From assembly GCA_027563935.2 (NCBI GenBank), contig CM050453.2, positions 14,846,611 through 14,910,610 on the forward strand: a DNA stretch of 64,000 nt, given 5' to 3'. The notes beneath the pieces were generated by a model, which searched no databases, was not told where the DNA came from, and saw only the letters and a list, made by a program, of their open reading frames with translations. Source of the DNA: Costus lasius. Taxonomy: Eukaryota; Streptophyta; Magnoliopsida; Zingiberales; Costaceae. Below are positions 22,261 through 33,926 of the stretch, piece after piece; position 1 is the stretch's first letter, and the number at the start of each line of letters is the position of its first letter. The position numbers were made by a program, and so were the translations under genes.

Positions 22261-24480
22261 AATTATGGATAAACAAATGAGGAAGAGCCTTTCGAGGGAG
22301 GGGATGGATGTTGAGGAAAGAGTTGGGAGGCGAATTGAGGAAAGGAGGCAATAATGCACTATACTTTAGCTCTTAAAAAATTGAAAAGACAAGAGAATAT
22401 TAGATATTAGGTTGTCTTAAATCTTATTATTATTCATCTCATACAAATCTTTATTTATACATTGACTACTAAACATACAAAATAATTCTGTTGTGTTAAT
22501 ACTAATATAGAATTATATTAGGACTGATTTGATCTTGATCCTATTAGGATTGATCGCGATTCGATTGATTTGATTATGATACTAATAATTTTGATCATGA
22601 TTTGTTAATTTCCTTTTATTATTAGGGAGGAAATACATTTTTTATTAGTGAATTGGACTCGACGGTTTTTAATGCTGGGGACCAGGACATCGAACCACAC
22701 CAGAATCGACATCTCCTGGACCCCAGCAGAGTATGGAGTCAAAACATGCATTTATTATTTGTCCAGTTGCTTCGAAACTTTTTATTGTATGACTCACCTG
22801 CGATCATTGATGTGTTCGGCCGGTACAAAAAGTCAGCTAAGCCAAATCAGCAGCAAATTAACATCAACGTCTTCGCCATTCTTCAGTGCCTTTGATCGAT
22901 TGTTTACTCCATTCCCCTCTAAGCATTTTTGAGCTCTCAATCAAGCATTTGCATAGCTGAAATTGGGGTTGTGCTGCACTTAATTTTGTTACATGCATCA
23001 CTAGTCAAGTCAACTTGAATCAGCTTAGCTTAATTAATTCCCAGCATGCATGAGATGACAAATTGATGGTGTTGAGATTTTGTTCTTATTAATTCCCTTG
23101 TTCATCCATCGATGATTGCTATGCAAGCCTCAATTTTAATTAATTATATTGTTGAGATTTTTTTTTTATCTTTTAGATTGTGAGGCCATCCTAAAGATGG
23201 TGAAATCTGATAAATTATAAAGACACAATTGACATGATGGAACGAAAAAAATGAATGCGTTCGCGTAGAGGGACCCTGATCTTTGACTCTTTCGGCATGT
23301 CATAAATGTATTTCTATAATGTAAGGGTATATATAAAATTCCAAGAGAACTAATTGTAAAATTTAACAACTGTGTAATTTTTTTTTTAAAAAAAAAACCC
23401 ACCAATTTGAAGCTTGAGATTATATTTTTCACTCGATTTTACTATTGAAAAGCATTGTTTCACTTAATTTAGCTTTACTCCTCTCCTTTGCTTCATACAG
23501 CGGTGATGTCCACTCTTCTCCACAATATTGTTCCTGTGAATCAGTCACGCACTTGAAATTTAATCTGATTTGCAATAATAGATAACTCTGCCGACAACTG
23601 GCTAGTTTGAAATTTTATTTAATTTTTTTCCCACCAATATGCATGTACGAAGACGACCACCACAGAAGCTAGATTAATCTAAGCTTAGAAGACAACTTTC
23701 AGCATCAAATGACAATATTAAAATTGAAACCAAAATAATCAAATATAAAAATTACCCCCTGCGCTGTAACTTTTGCGCTCCGCACATGCCTGCTATCCGC
23801 CTCCCATGTGCTCAAAGCTTCTTCTCGCGTGCGCTTGATATTGGGGTAATGGAGGATTCCCCTACACATTTATTGCTCACCAATGTTTTTCCATTCCTTT
23901 CTCGTTCTACATTTAGGTGACCTAGGAATTAACTTTTATTACATTGTTAACCCTTAATAATTCTTATAGTTAATTTGTTTCTAATCCAATTAACTTCACT
24001 ATTTATTTATTAATTTATGTTTATGCATGACAAGTAAAGATACATTTCACTTGGTTAGAAAATTTTTTCATGTTCATTTTGTGTTGAATGTTACTTAAGT
24101 AGATAATTACTAATGCAACTTATATGATAACTATTGATATAGTAACTCCTATTTGTTCTATTCTAGATATAGATGTTGCTATACATAAAGTAGATAGCTA
24201 ATTGACCACCTTGTGACATGATATAGAGTTATTGAAATTTTTTTTTAAAAAAATAAGCAAGTTAAGTAATGAGAGCAGAGTTTGACCCCAAAGACCTTGT
24301 TATTAACAATTAAGGTCCTTATCAGTTAAACTAACTAACACCCTCAATTATTAAAATATTCTTACTTATGTTAATTTGACTTGTTATACTTAATTAGCTA
24401 TTTGGAGACTTTGTTGTTAGTTTTCTTTGAGTTTGTTGCATATTAGCATTTGGAACTTACAAGTATGTTAAATGTGGATA
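22261..24480 (-). repeat. NLR 5' leader/promoter unit 2, without coding region
   Basis: 22,270-22,380 and 22,620-22,800 match 19,955-20,160, the leader just upstream of the NLR ATG. 23,166-23,560 and 23,880-24,480 match the more distal promoter. The homology stops at the equivalent of the start codon, so no NLR body follows. A shared insert of about 240 bp (22,380-22,620) splits the leader here and in unit 3. A SINE lies at 24,238-24,347. Confidence 0.7.
24238..24347 (-). mobile_element. tRNA-derived SINE, copy 1
   Basis: On the minus strand it reads GAGGGTGTTAGTTAGTTTAA (A-box-like), then AACAAGGTCTTTGGGGTCAAAC (B-box-like), and ends in an A/T tail. Near-duplicates TTATTGAAAT and TTATTAAAAT flank it. 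The empty site is visible at about 21,988 in unit 1. A related copy is at 31,567. Confidence 0.7.
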
Positions 24481-25010
24481 GTGATAATGTTTTGAGGGGG
24501 GGGAAGAGGAGGGATGTTGAGAAGGAAAGAGTTGGGAGGTGGACCCCAGGAAAAAAGCAACAAAAATTGAGAAGACAAGAGTATATTAGAAACTACATTG
24601 TCTTAAATCTTATTATTATTCATCTCATACAAATCTATGTTTATATAGTGACTTCTAAACATAAAAAGTAATAGTGTTACGTTAACATTAATATAGATGA
24701 CTGATTTCATCTTGATCCTAGTAGGTTTGATTGCGATTTGATTGATTTGATTATGCTATTAATAATTTTGATCATGATTTATTAATTTCCTTTATCATTA
24801 GGGAGGAAATACTTTTTTTTATTAGCGAATTGGACTCAATGGTTTTTAATGTCAGGGATGGGATGGGCCACCGAACTCCTTTATCATTAGGGAGGAAATA
24901 CTTTTTTTTATTAGCGAATTGGACTCAATAGTTTTTAATGCCAGGGATGGGATGGGCCACCGAACTACACCAGAACTGACATCTCCTGGACCCGGTAGGA
25001 GCAAGGAATC
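24481..25010 (-). repeat. NLR 5' leader unit 3, partial
   Basis: 24,490-24,550 and 24,790-25,010 match the leader of units 1 and 2, with the same insert of about 240 bp between them. Part of it is duplicated in tandem, period 89 (24,789-24,877 and 24,878-24,966), starting CCTTTATCATTAGGGAGG. No NLR coding sequence follows. Confidence 0.65.
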
Positions 25011-25703
25011 AAAAATATTTCAGAATATTATGGTTGAATATGCTACCAATTGCTCCTTGTTGTATTAGACGACTTCATTGACTTAGTTGGTCATATTGTA
25101 AAAAAATTTTAGCACCTTGGGTTTAAGCGAGTTAAATCACCCCATTCATTTATGCTTTTAACATTCGTGCATGTATGATTTTTAAAACACAGACCAATCA
25201 ACATGAATCTCAAAGCATATTGGATAGTGTGATATGACCCATTTTTTTATTTTTAAGTAGGTCCCCACTTAAAAACACACTCGTATTCTCTGTTTCATTT
25301 ATCGCTATAATGTCTGAAAATGTTATGATTGCCATTTGGTCGGAAAATTTTTTTAACCCAGTGTACTAAAGATTTTTTAAGCGAGATCAAATTAGTCTTG
25401 TTCAACCATACTCTGAGATCTATGCAATGCTCAAATCCTTCTGTATTCTCACTGCCTCTCTTGATGTACAGGGGAAAGAAATAAGAGCAGCAGTCAGATT
25501 AAGATGTGTTCTTGCTTTATAATTCGTGAAAAGTATACAAGCAGGGTAAAATTATACAAGATGAAGACCAAAGAAGTTAATTTAGTTTGAGCTCTTATGC
25601 CACCAGACTTTTTTTTTTTTCATAGAAGAACTTTCAGCATTAAATGAAAACATTACAACTTGGAAAAAAAAAAACACAGTCAACAATTCTTTTATGTAAT
25701 TAT
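25011..25703. other. AT-rich intergenic stretch
   Basis: No gene, RNA or clear element end is seen. It contains long T/A runs near 25,610 and 25,665, next to the unidentified minus-strand exon. Confidence 0.35.
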
Positions 25704-25913
25704 TTATCCAGATTGAGACGGGACTGAGACGACACCAGCATCAGCAAGAACATCTTGCAAGAATGGCCTGGTATGTTGGCTCTCAACTTGTTTACCAACT
25801 TCTTCTCCGCTGTCTTGTGCTACAGCCGCCAACAGAACAAGTGTGCACGCACCAAACAGAAATTGTTTAGCTTTGAAACAGATTGCAGCTTCTTCTATGA
25901 CTTCACTTGAAAT
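25704..25913 (-). other. Unidentified exon-like frame, 69 codons
   Basis: The minus strand is open from a TAG at 25,914 to TAA at 25,704 and has no ATG. It reads with protein-like composition: a hydrophobic stretch FLFGACTLVLLAAVA (one possible membrane segment), then QDSGEEVGKQVESQ and PFLQDVLADAGVVSV. An acceptor-like CATAG or ATCAG lies at its 5' end. Short exon-like pieces upstream, with donors GAAG|GTAAAC near 25,955 and GAG|GTTGGC near 26,190, could belong to the same gene (PLAVQAKKVRMEGDLE). I do not recognise the protein. It may be the 3' end of a small gene or a remnant. Confidence 0.35.
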
Positions 25914-26429
25914 CTATTTCTGATTTTTTTTAAAAAAAATTAAAACAAGTGTTTACCTTCCATTGATCTCTTGCTTCTACCTCTGTTTGGTGGAATCCCT
26001 ATGTCGTCCTAGTGAGCCGTAATACGGTTAGGGTAAAGTGAACGATTCAATAGAACAACTACACTTGTGTATCGTGAGAGAGGCCCAGCCTAGACCTGCA
26101 ATGATCCATCCAATTGTGTCAAGCAACTCTTCTGTATTGTATTGAAAGAGGATTCTAGTCATTTACTAGAAGATAGATGTGACAAAGCCAACCTCAAGAT
26201 CTCCCTCCATTCTAACTTTCTTAGCTTGAACAGCAAGAGGGCCTAACCATCACATAAAAGAAAACAATGAATGAATGCATTCAAATAAGCTGGGGCAAAT
26301 CATTTTCATATATAAATCTACCTTGGTTAACAGCAATCACTTATGGGTTTTTAAGAATATTCAGAGTATCCTGCCATATTCCTTAAATCACAGACAACAA
26401 AGAGAGGAGCCTCCAAATATTACTTAAAC
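25914..26429. other. Flank of the unidentified exon
   Basis: Contains the short exon-like pieces named for 25,704-25,913 and otherwise AT-rich sequence. Confidence 0.3.
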
Positions 26430-26855
26430 TATCTACCTAATAGAAATTCAAAATATAATAAAATTTTCTATTAATTAAAATATTTAATCTTTATGTATTT
26501 TCATTAGATGACTACTACTTAACTTATGAGAATCTTTGACACATTTTAGATTCTACCGTAGCTCAATTAAATTACAAATAAAATAATTAAAAATATGAAT
26601 ATTCATAAGTAGAACATAAATAAAATATTTTATATTTTTGCTTTAATTAGAATCACTGATCTTATTACTTATTAGAACTAGTCAATAAACCATTAACAAC
26701 TTATAACCTAAACATAAAGCAATGAAGCAAGAGAGGAGCATTACTAAACAAGTTTAAATTTAACAATAGTGAATAAAAAAGAATACTATATTAACTTAAT
26801 CGTAAGGATTTGGTACCCCATAATGAATTTTAATACATAAAGAAAAAAAAGATTA
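26430..26855. repeat. Copy of the NLR 3' flank without its NLR
   Basis: Diverged repeat of 14,130-14,560, the sequence downstream of the NLR pair, recognisable for example by CATAAAGCAATGAAGCAAGAGAGGAGCA and the TAATGAATTTTAATACAT phrase. No NLR coding sequence lies next to it. It ends at the LTR-like element starting at 26,856. Confidence 0.65.
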
Positions 26856-28100
26856 TGTAATACCCCCAAAAATTGTATTTTCTATTAGAAGTAATAAAAT
26901 AAGATTATTTGATTTTTTACTATAATTCTATAATTTATAGAGATTTGCTTAGATTTATTAAATAAAAAATATTATTAATTTACACTGAAATCTCCACTCA
27001 TAACGGCTATAACTCGCAACATGCTGAGTTGTTGTAAGCGCTGCATCTATCAAGCCAAGCAAGCAGACGAAAATGAGAACCAGGTTCAACATTGTTAAAC
27101 CTTTGTTGCTAGGCAGCTACAACTGCCTGTTTGCCACATGTGCTCGTGTCTTCTAGCGAATGAGTCTTGCGCTCTGCTTGTTGTTCATCGTGAGGATTTT
27201 TTTTTTTAAAGAAAGTTTTGCCTCGTTACCTCGAAGGACATGCACTCCAACATAAACCGGTATGCATCATATACATATAGTACAACTGAAGCTGATGCTA
27301 AAAAATAATCAACATAACAAGTGTAAAAACAATGAGCTATGCCAATCACCCCGAAGGACATGCACTCCTAAGAGTGGTCCTCAACTGTCAGCTCATAACA
27401 ATAGGGAACGACTGCCCGTTGACAATCCGCTAGTGTAGCATCCTACACCCAATCACCCCAAAGTCGCTTACAACAACCCTTCGGAAATGACATAGTCCCA
27501 AGGCATGCACCCCATGACTATAGCCAGTGGCTAAGTACAATAGATCTTATTTGGTTGACTCTATCATCTGAGTTAGACCAACCATCCAATATGATAGAAA
27601 ATAGAAAATCACATGTAGGATACAATTAACATACAAGGTATACATATCCAGAAACTAAATCATAATGATATACTATCATGCCTCAGTAAACAGAAACCAC
27701 AATTTAACACAATACATTAAGGCACTTGTATGATTCAATGATAGGTAAAGAGTACAACGGTATCATAAGGTAATCAATAATATGTGAGTAGGTACGGAAA
27801 GGTGCCACTACATATGTATGCACTTGGCACCATATCAAAGAATAGGAGAATGATCCCTACCTCAAACTGTAGAAGTGTATAAGATCCAACCGAGAATCTC
27901 ACAAGTCTCAAATATCAAGTCCTACTCAGAAAGTTACGGTGTAAGTCAACATACATTAATTTAGTTCATTTTATTATTATTATTATTATTTAATTATGCT
28001 AATCCAAGTCATTATATTGTTCCGCCAGATCTAAGCTATTTAACCGTCGTTCATTAATCCAGGTCATTATATTATTATTATTGTTCGCCAGGTCATTAAT
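26856..28100 (+). mobile_element. Probable LTR-retroelement fragment
   Basis: It starts TGTAATACCCCCAAAAATTG, a common start of Ty3/gypsy-type LTRs, directly after GATTA in the NLR-flank copy. A block with CCGAAGGACATGCACTCC occurs twice (near 27,232 and 27,351). I found no matching right end with a GATTA duplication, so the right border is approximate and the element is probably truncated. There is no coding region. Confidence 0.4.
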
Positions 28101-28669
28101 CATGTGACTTGGGGGCAATGGAGGATTCCCCTTCGCATTTATTGCTAAATTGAATGATTTGGAGAGCTCAAAAACTCATTTTTTTTTTCTACTCATTGTC
28201 CTTGCTCTTTGTTCGGGGAGGCAAGAACGTTACTCTCTACTTACCTTAGAGAAAACTCATTAAATTCACAATCTAAATCAATATAGGCCAAAATTTATGA
28301 TACACTATAGCAAACTTACACTTACTTCCTTACTTCCACGCAAGAGAAGAACCGAATGAAATGCTAAGTTTTAAGACTATGATTGTCAAAAAATATTACA
28401 CACTTATACAAGCAACAGTATAAGCACCAACTCTCATCTTAGTTTCCTTACCTTCTCCCACCTCTACATAAATATTAATTGCATGTTGAACCCAACTCAA
28501 ATGGCTTCAAAAGGTCTCCCACCCCTTTTAATTTAATTTCTCTTATTTACACAATATTAACCTTTAATTTTCATGCAATTAACATTTAATAAAATTAATC
28601 AATCATTATTCCATTTGACTTACTATTTATCATAAATAATTCACATATATTTGATAAATTTAACAACAA
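28101..28669. other. AT-rich stretch without a gene
   Basis: The piece near 28,110-28,160 (AATGGAGGATTCCCCT) resembles 23,845-23,875. The rest is AT-rich with no supported feature. Confidence 0.3.
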
Positions 28670-29127
28670 TTGTCTCTATACCATATGATATATCATGGCA
28701 TGTCATAAATGTATTTCTATTATGTATGGGTATACATAAAATTTCTAGGGACCTAACTATAAAATTTAAAAACTTATATAGTCTTTTAAAACAACCACCA
28801 ATTTGTGCCTTCATATCATATTTTCACTTGGTTTTACTATTCAACTCGATTTGGCTTTGCTTCTCTCCTTCGCTTTAGACAATCGTGATGCCTCTCTTCT
28901 AACTTCTATTTTCAACCACAGACAATAGTATTATTGCAAGGTTTTTTGTGAAGATAGCAGTTGATAAACCCTTTTTCTATTCGTTCTTTCTCATTCAACA
29001 TTAGGTGACCTAGAAATTAACTTTTACATTGTTAACCCTTATTAATTCTTATAATTAAGTTGTTTCTAATCCAATTGACCTTATTATTTGTTTATTGATT
29101 TATTTTTTATGCATGGCTAGTATAGGT

Positions 29128-31331
29128 TGTTACACCCTGATTTTAAGACTAAAATAAAAGAATCTATTATTACTTTAGCATCTAGGAACAACAATATAAG
29201 TCTAACTGCTACAAGAATTCTCTTTACAATTACAGACATCAAAGTACACTTTAACATCACTCAGATCTCAGCTAATAATCACAATTCTTCAAGAATAAGC
29301 CATCAACCAATACTGTCAATCCATGCCTTGATTTCCTTAGTCCAGACCAGTACCTGCAATATCAACCAGACTTAGCAAAACATTGCTGAGTAAGCCTCTC
29401 CCTAGAAGAAAGGGTAGTCCCTTAGATTCAAAGGAGGGAAACTAGCAAGGAGTATGAACAATAAAACTATAATGAATTTAATACTGAAAACTATGAACTG
29501 AAAGCTGATAACTATAAACTGATAGCTGGAACTGAAACTGGAAACTGAAACTAAATACTAGGAACTGAAAACTATAATGCAAATAGATAAACTGGTGCAA
29601 CTAGGATTTCTGTGTCAAATATGAAAACTGATACCATACATAAATCAACTGTGAGCAATACCTACTGGCTTGTGGGGTCGTCACCTTGAATACGCATGAT
29701 AAGGTATATCACACCTTACATGGTGAACATACGCGCTACCATGCGTCACGAATCACAGTGCATGCTAATTTGGGACCCCAATATGTCCATAGAGTGGATA
29801 CTACTGGGTATGTGCTCAATATAACATGTAACTGTCCACACACGTGGATACTAGAAAACTGGTTATGCTGTCCACAACGTGGATACTGAAAACAATAACA
29901 TACTTGACTAGTATATAGAAACTGAAAACTGAAATAACAATAACACCACTAGCAAATCGTCGATATGCTCAAGATACTATACTACATGAGTCAATGGAAA
30001 CAAGGATAACAAACTTCTATCTACAGAAATCTGGTTTGAGGTCTTACCTTTGAAAAGCCAAGAAAACTAGTTATCAAACGAAGCAAGCCAAACACTAGAT
30101 CAACCACTCTGAAACATAGATTTGTACACAAACTTCATCAAATGATATTCAAACTTGAAAACAGAGACCACCAACAGAAGTGAAACATCTCAAAACCTAA
30201 GGAACCAACTTTGGATTCAGTGAACCGGACCCAAAAGCCACTGAACCGGACTGAATTGCAATGAACCGGTCAGATTCACCCTGAACCAAGTCAGACCAAA
30301 GCTTGAAACCGAAATTACACAAAATATACGAAGCATCTAGGGACACACAAGATACCATTAGATGGGAAATTTCACACGCTTTCCAACGGATACCTGAACC
30401 GGCCAGAATTAAACCGGATTAGGCCGGCCAGAAAACCAATGCTGGGCCGAAATTGAAATTGAACCGCTTAATCTGTTGAGCCGATTCAAATCAATTCCAA
30501 AACTCAGCCGGTCGGGTTTATTTCAAAATAAACCAAACCAAACCCTAAAACCAAGTCGAACCAGCCGCTCGCCCATGCCGCCCGATCGCCGCCGTGCAAG
30601 GCTGCTGGACCTGCGTCCATAGCTTGCGCTGGTGAGCTCCTGAGGGCGCGTCGAGCGTCTGTTCGACTCCAAACTTGACCAGACGGCTTCTGACGATGAA
30701 GAGAAGCACTAGAGCTGGCCGCGACGAGCTTTCGACAGACAGTCGAAGCATTCGCGACAGCCGACTGTATCGACGGTGGCGCCGCCGCCGTCGACACACT
30801 AACTACTTAGAAACTCAACGGAACTAAACAAAAACAACGAGAAAACACGATTACCTTGCTACGAAGCAATACCGTAGACCTAGAACAGAAAACGTGAGCT
30901 GAAGGAGGCGCCGGAAAACTGAAGTGCGAGGCTGCGCCAGCGACTGGTTCGAGCTTGATCTCGACTGCGCCAGCGAGGCTGCGCAATCGAACGGAAACCC
31001 TTTGAAATAGACGTGAGACGCATCCCAAAATAGCAAAGGTCGCTGACAACTCAGTCGCCGCAAACAGCGGGGAAGACGACGAGTCGACTCGGTCGCGAAA
31101 TTAAATCAAAACTGAATCAAGTAAAATCGGCACGGTTTAATTAACAAAACCAAACTTAGCTCAGTGGTTTGGCTGAGCCCAAAACCCGAGCGTGACGCGG
31201 GTTCGAACCCCTACGAGCGCAAATTAAACTTTTTAATATAAAACCAGAAAAAATTCCAGAAAAATCCCTAAAAATCCAAAACATAATTTCTAATTTTCTA
31301 AAATTATTTTTCAAAAACTTGGGATATTACA
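29128..31331 (+). mobile_element. Probable solo LTR, 2.2 kb, with 5-bp TSD
   Basis: It starts TGTTACACCCTG and ends GGGATATTACA, so it has TG...CA ends. TAGGT stands on both sides (29,123-29,127 and 31,332-31,336). The uninterrupted site is seen at about 21,770 (GTATAGGTGGATTTC). The inside has no gag or pol. It is AT-rich at first, then has a GC-rich part (30,540-31,080) whose minus-strand frames match no family. It fits a solo LTR of a large Ty3/gypsy family. A non-autonomous element is the alternative. Confidence 0.7.
31155..31222 (+). other. tRNA-like segment with A and B box (inside the LTR)
   Basis: It reads TTAGCTCAGTGGTTTGGCTG (A-box-like) and, about 40 nt on, GACGCGGGTTCGAACCCC (B box). 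The acceptor stem does not pair well and there is no clear anticodon arm, so I do not call a tRNA gene. It may be a captured tRNA-derived sequence or a Pol III promoter relic. Confidence 0.4.
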
Positions 31332-31566
31332 TAGGTGGATTTCACATGGTTAGAATATTTATTCATATTCATTTTGTTTTGAATGTTAGTGGAGTACATA
31401 ATTACTAATACAACTTATATGATAACTAATGAGATAGTAATGTCTATTGTTTCTATTCTAGATATAGATATAGTTCTAGATGAAGTGCTCAGGCTAATTG
31501 ACCACCTTGTGACAAAAATGATATAGAATCTCTAAACTATTTATGGATAACATCTATTGAATATTC

Positions 31567-31676
31567 TTTTTTTTTTTTTTGACATAGGCAAGTTAAGTAA
31601 TGAGAGTGAGATTTGATCCCAAGACCTTGTTATCAACAACAAAAGTCCTTACTAGTTGAACTAACTGACACTCTCA
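31567..31676 (-). mobile_element. tRNA-derived SINE, copy 2
   Basis: Same family and orientation as 24,238-24,347, with a T16 run (the A tail on the minus strand) at its left end. The insertion point is about 8 bp from that of copy 1 in the homologous unit, so it seems to be a separate insertion. Confidence 0.7.
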
Positions 31677-31830
31677 ATGTTAATTCTTACCCAATGTTAA
31701 TTCTTACCTTTTTTTTGTTATGCTTAATTAGCTCTTTGGGAAAAGTTGTTAGCTTTGTTTGAGTTTGTTGCATATTTGCATTTGGAACTTACTAGTTTAT
31801 GTTAAATGTTGATAGTGATAATATTTTGGT

Positions 31831-32157
31831 GGTCACGGTGATCATTCTCTTTTATCTTCTACCATGAAAGGCTATGGTGAAATCCCTAACATTATGCTCC
31901 CATGCACCTAGCTCATTAAATCTTTATTAATGTTTTGGGGCTCATGAAGTCCATGTTTCAGTTTGATGTCCTTTTTAATGTCCTCTTTCTTCTCTTTATA
32001 ATATTGCAGAATATTATATGCTACAAATTTTCTAGACGACTTCGTCGACTCTGATCATGTTCTCTTTTTCATTTGTTACTGTGCTATCTTTGACTGTGAT
32101 GATTGCCATTTGAATTGCTTCCTTTATCATAATTTGCTTGACCCAGGTCGAGAGGAG
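31831..32157. other. Intergenic sequence
   Basis: No gene or element seen. It contains the left flank of the Mutator-type hairpin element. Confidence 0.3.
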
Positions 32158-32166
32158 TTGGTCTTC

Positions 32167-32555
32167 GAACAAACTTTGCGATAGGGGTACCTTGCTCGCC
32201 ATTTAGTGAGAAGAGTGGTAATTTTGCTACCCAAATAATTCTTAAAAAAATAAAAATTATTATGATAATCTACGTGTTTTTACCTATCGAACGGTACCAA
32301 TATCATTATGAATAAAATCTTCTACGATAAAAAAATAAAATCGGAAAAATATATTATTATAACATATTTTTTGTTATCTTTTGCGGTTTTAGTTTTATCG
32401 TAGAAAATTTCATTCATAATGATATTGGTACCGTTGGATAGGTAAAAACACGTAGATTATCATAATAATTTTTATTTTTTTTTAAGAATTATTTGGGTGG
32501 CAAAATTGCCACCCTTCTCACCGAACAGCGAGTACCCCTCTCGCAAAGTTTGTTC
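32167..32555. mobile_element. Mutator-type hairpin MITE with exact 9-bp TSD
   Basis: The two ends are long inverted repeats starting GAACAAACTTTGCGA, and similarity continues for well over 100 nt (AGGGGTAC..GTGAGAAG..CCCAAATAATTCTT..GATAATCTACGTG). TTGGTCTTC stands directly on both sides (32,158-32,166 and 32,556-32,564). A 9-bp duplication with long inverted ends fits Mutator-like elements. It has no coding capacity. Confidence 0.9.
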
Positions 32556-32564
32556 TTGGTCTTC

Positions 32565-33344
32565 CTCATGGCCTGGCTGCTTCTAGGCTTGCCTAGATTT
32601 AACCAGCTTTTCACTTTCTCTGTTCGCTTGTCAACAATACCATGGAGGGGAGAAACAAAAGATGAAAATTTAAGAGAAAACCTAAAAGGGATGGCTTTAA
32701 ATAGACCTCGCTAAGTAATTTTTCTCTCATCTGTTTAGCTAGATCTAGACTCTGTGCATCTTTTTATTTAGGAAACAAAATTACAAATAAATAAATGTAG
32801 CAACGCTAGTAACCAGAAAAAGTTTTTATGAGCTATTCCACTTCATATACACAGTTTTCCCTTTGATGGTTGCCAAATAGCTGCATGATCCTCATTCATC
32901 AATGAGTCCAATCAATATTTTGTGACTGTAATTCTTTCTTGGGGATTCTCAGTTAGGAATTGCACCAGAAACTGTGCTAAACATGCAAATGGCCCTACAA
33001 ATTTCATGATATAATTCCAATAAATAGATTACTTATATAGAAGTCCAAGTACCATCTGGTTACATCTTTTCACCATGGTTTTGTGTTCTTCCATGTGAAC
33101 ACCATCCATGGTGCACTGATATAAATGTGAGCCTTCCTGCCGATGCAATGAGTGGTGACACACATTATCTACAATGTGCATTGTTTCAATTCACCAGTAA
33201 TCCCTACAATTGCAGGATCTGTTCCTGAACAAGTGAAACCTATTCAAGCCCCTCAGCACAAACTCCCTCTCAACAATGCACTTATCAGCTTAAATGCCTC
33301 ATGGCAATCCGAAATTTTTGCAATGGGGCACCCCACTGCTAAAG
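32565..33344 (+). other. Mostly empty stretch with one exon-like piece
   Basis: At 33,216, after CCTACAATTGCAG, the plus strand reads GSVPEQVKPIQAPQHKLPLN and on to about 33,330, a protein-like Pro/Gln-rich segment with a good acceptor. I recognise no family, and the frame runs into the next transposon. The rest has no supported feature. Confidence 0.3.
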
Positions 33345-33907
33345 CTTGCAGAAGGGTGCCCCGATCTTTTCTACACGAATCTTGGTGTAGTTGTGCTCCA
33401 CTGCTAAAAATTTTTCTAAGGCATTTTTGTATAATAAATTTAAATATAATATAACATTAATATAATATCGTATAACAAATTTTGAATATCATATAATATC
33501 AATATAATATCGTATAACACATTAATATTTTCGTATAACACCTGTCTATTATCGTATAACATATTTGTAACACTTAAAATGTCGTATAAGTATACTGTTA
33601 AGATAAAATTATATTGAAATTTAATAGATTATACGAAAAATATTAAGGTATTATATGATATTATGTTGATGTTATACGATATTCAGGATCTGTTATACGA
33701 TATTATGTTGATGTTATACGATATTCAAGATATCTTATACGATATTATGTTGATGTTATACGATATTCAGGATCTGTTATACGATATTATATTAATGTTA
33801 TACGATATTTAAGATTTGTTATACGAAAATGCCTTAGAAAAATTTTTAATAGTGGAGCACACCTACATTAAGATACGTGTAAGAAAGATCGAGCACCCTT
33901 CTGCGAA
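33345..33907. mobile_element. Long-palindrome MITE with TTATACGATATT repeats
   Basis: The left end (GCAGAAGGGTGCCCCGATC..TGTGCTCCACT..AAATTTTTCTAAGGCATTTT) is the inverted complement of the right end (AAAATGCCTTAGAAAAATTT..GTGGAGCAC..GATCGAGCACCCTTCTGC). Inside, GTTATACGATATTATGTTGAT and GTTATACGATATTCAGGATCT alternate, giving a tandem of about 42 bp at 33,655-33,830; the left half carries the inverted counterpart. No clear target duplication was found. Confidence 0.8.
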
Positions 33908-33926
33908 GAAATGTCCTAAGCTGCGT

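Larger units (their letters stand above)
28670..31830 (-). repeat. NLR promoter unit 4, split by a solo LTR
   Basis: 28,670-29,127 and 31,332-31,830 together match 20,400-20,600 and 21,530-22,130 (for example ATAGGTGGATTTCACATGG and ACTAATGAGATAGTAATGTC). A 2.2-kb element separates the halves. It is the fourth copy of the NLR upstream region and again has no NLR body. Confidence 0.65.

Noticed and set aside
29127..29375. 82-codon plus frame
   Set aside because: It starts at the edge of the solo LTR and has no domain.
31155..31222. tRNA gene
   Set aside because: A and B boxes are present, but the acceptor and anticodon stems are not convincing. Kept only as a tRNA-like segment.
33655..33830. 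CRISPR-like or functional tandem array
   Set aside because: The repeats are AT-rich parts of a palindromic eukaryotic MITE with no constant-length unique spacers.
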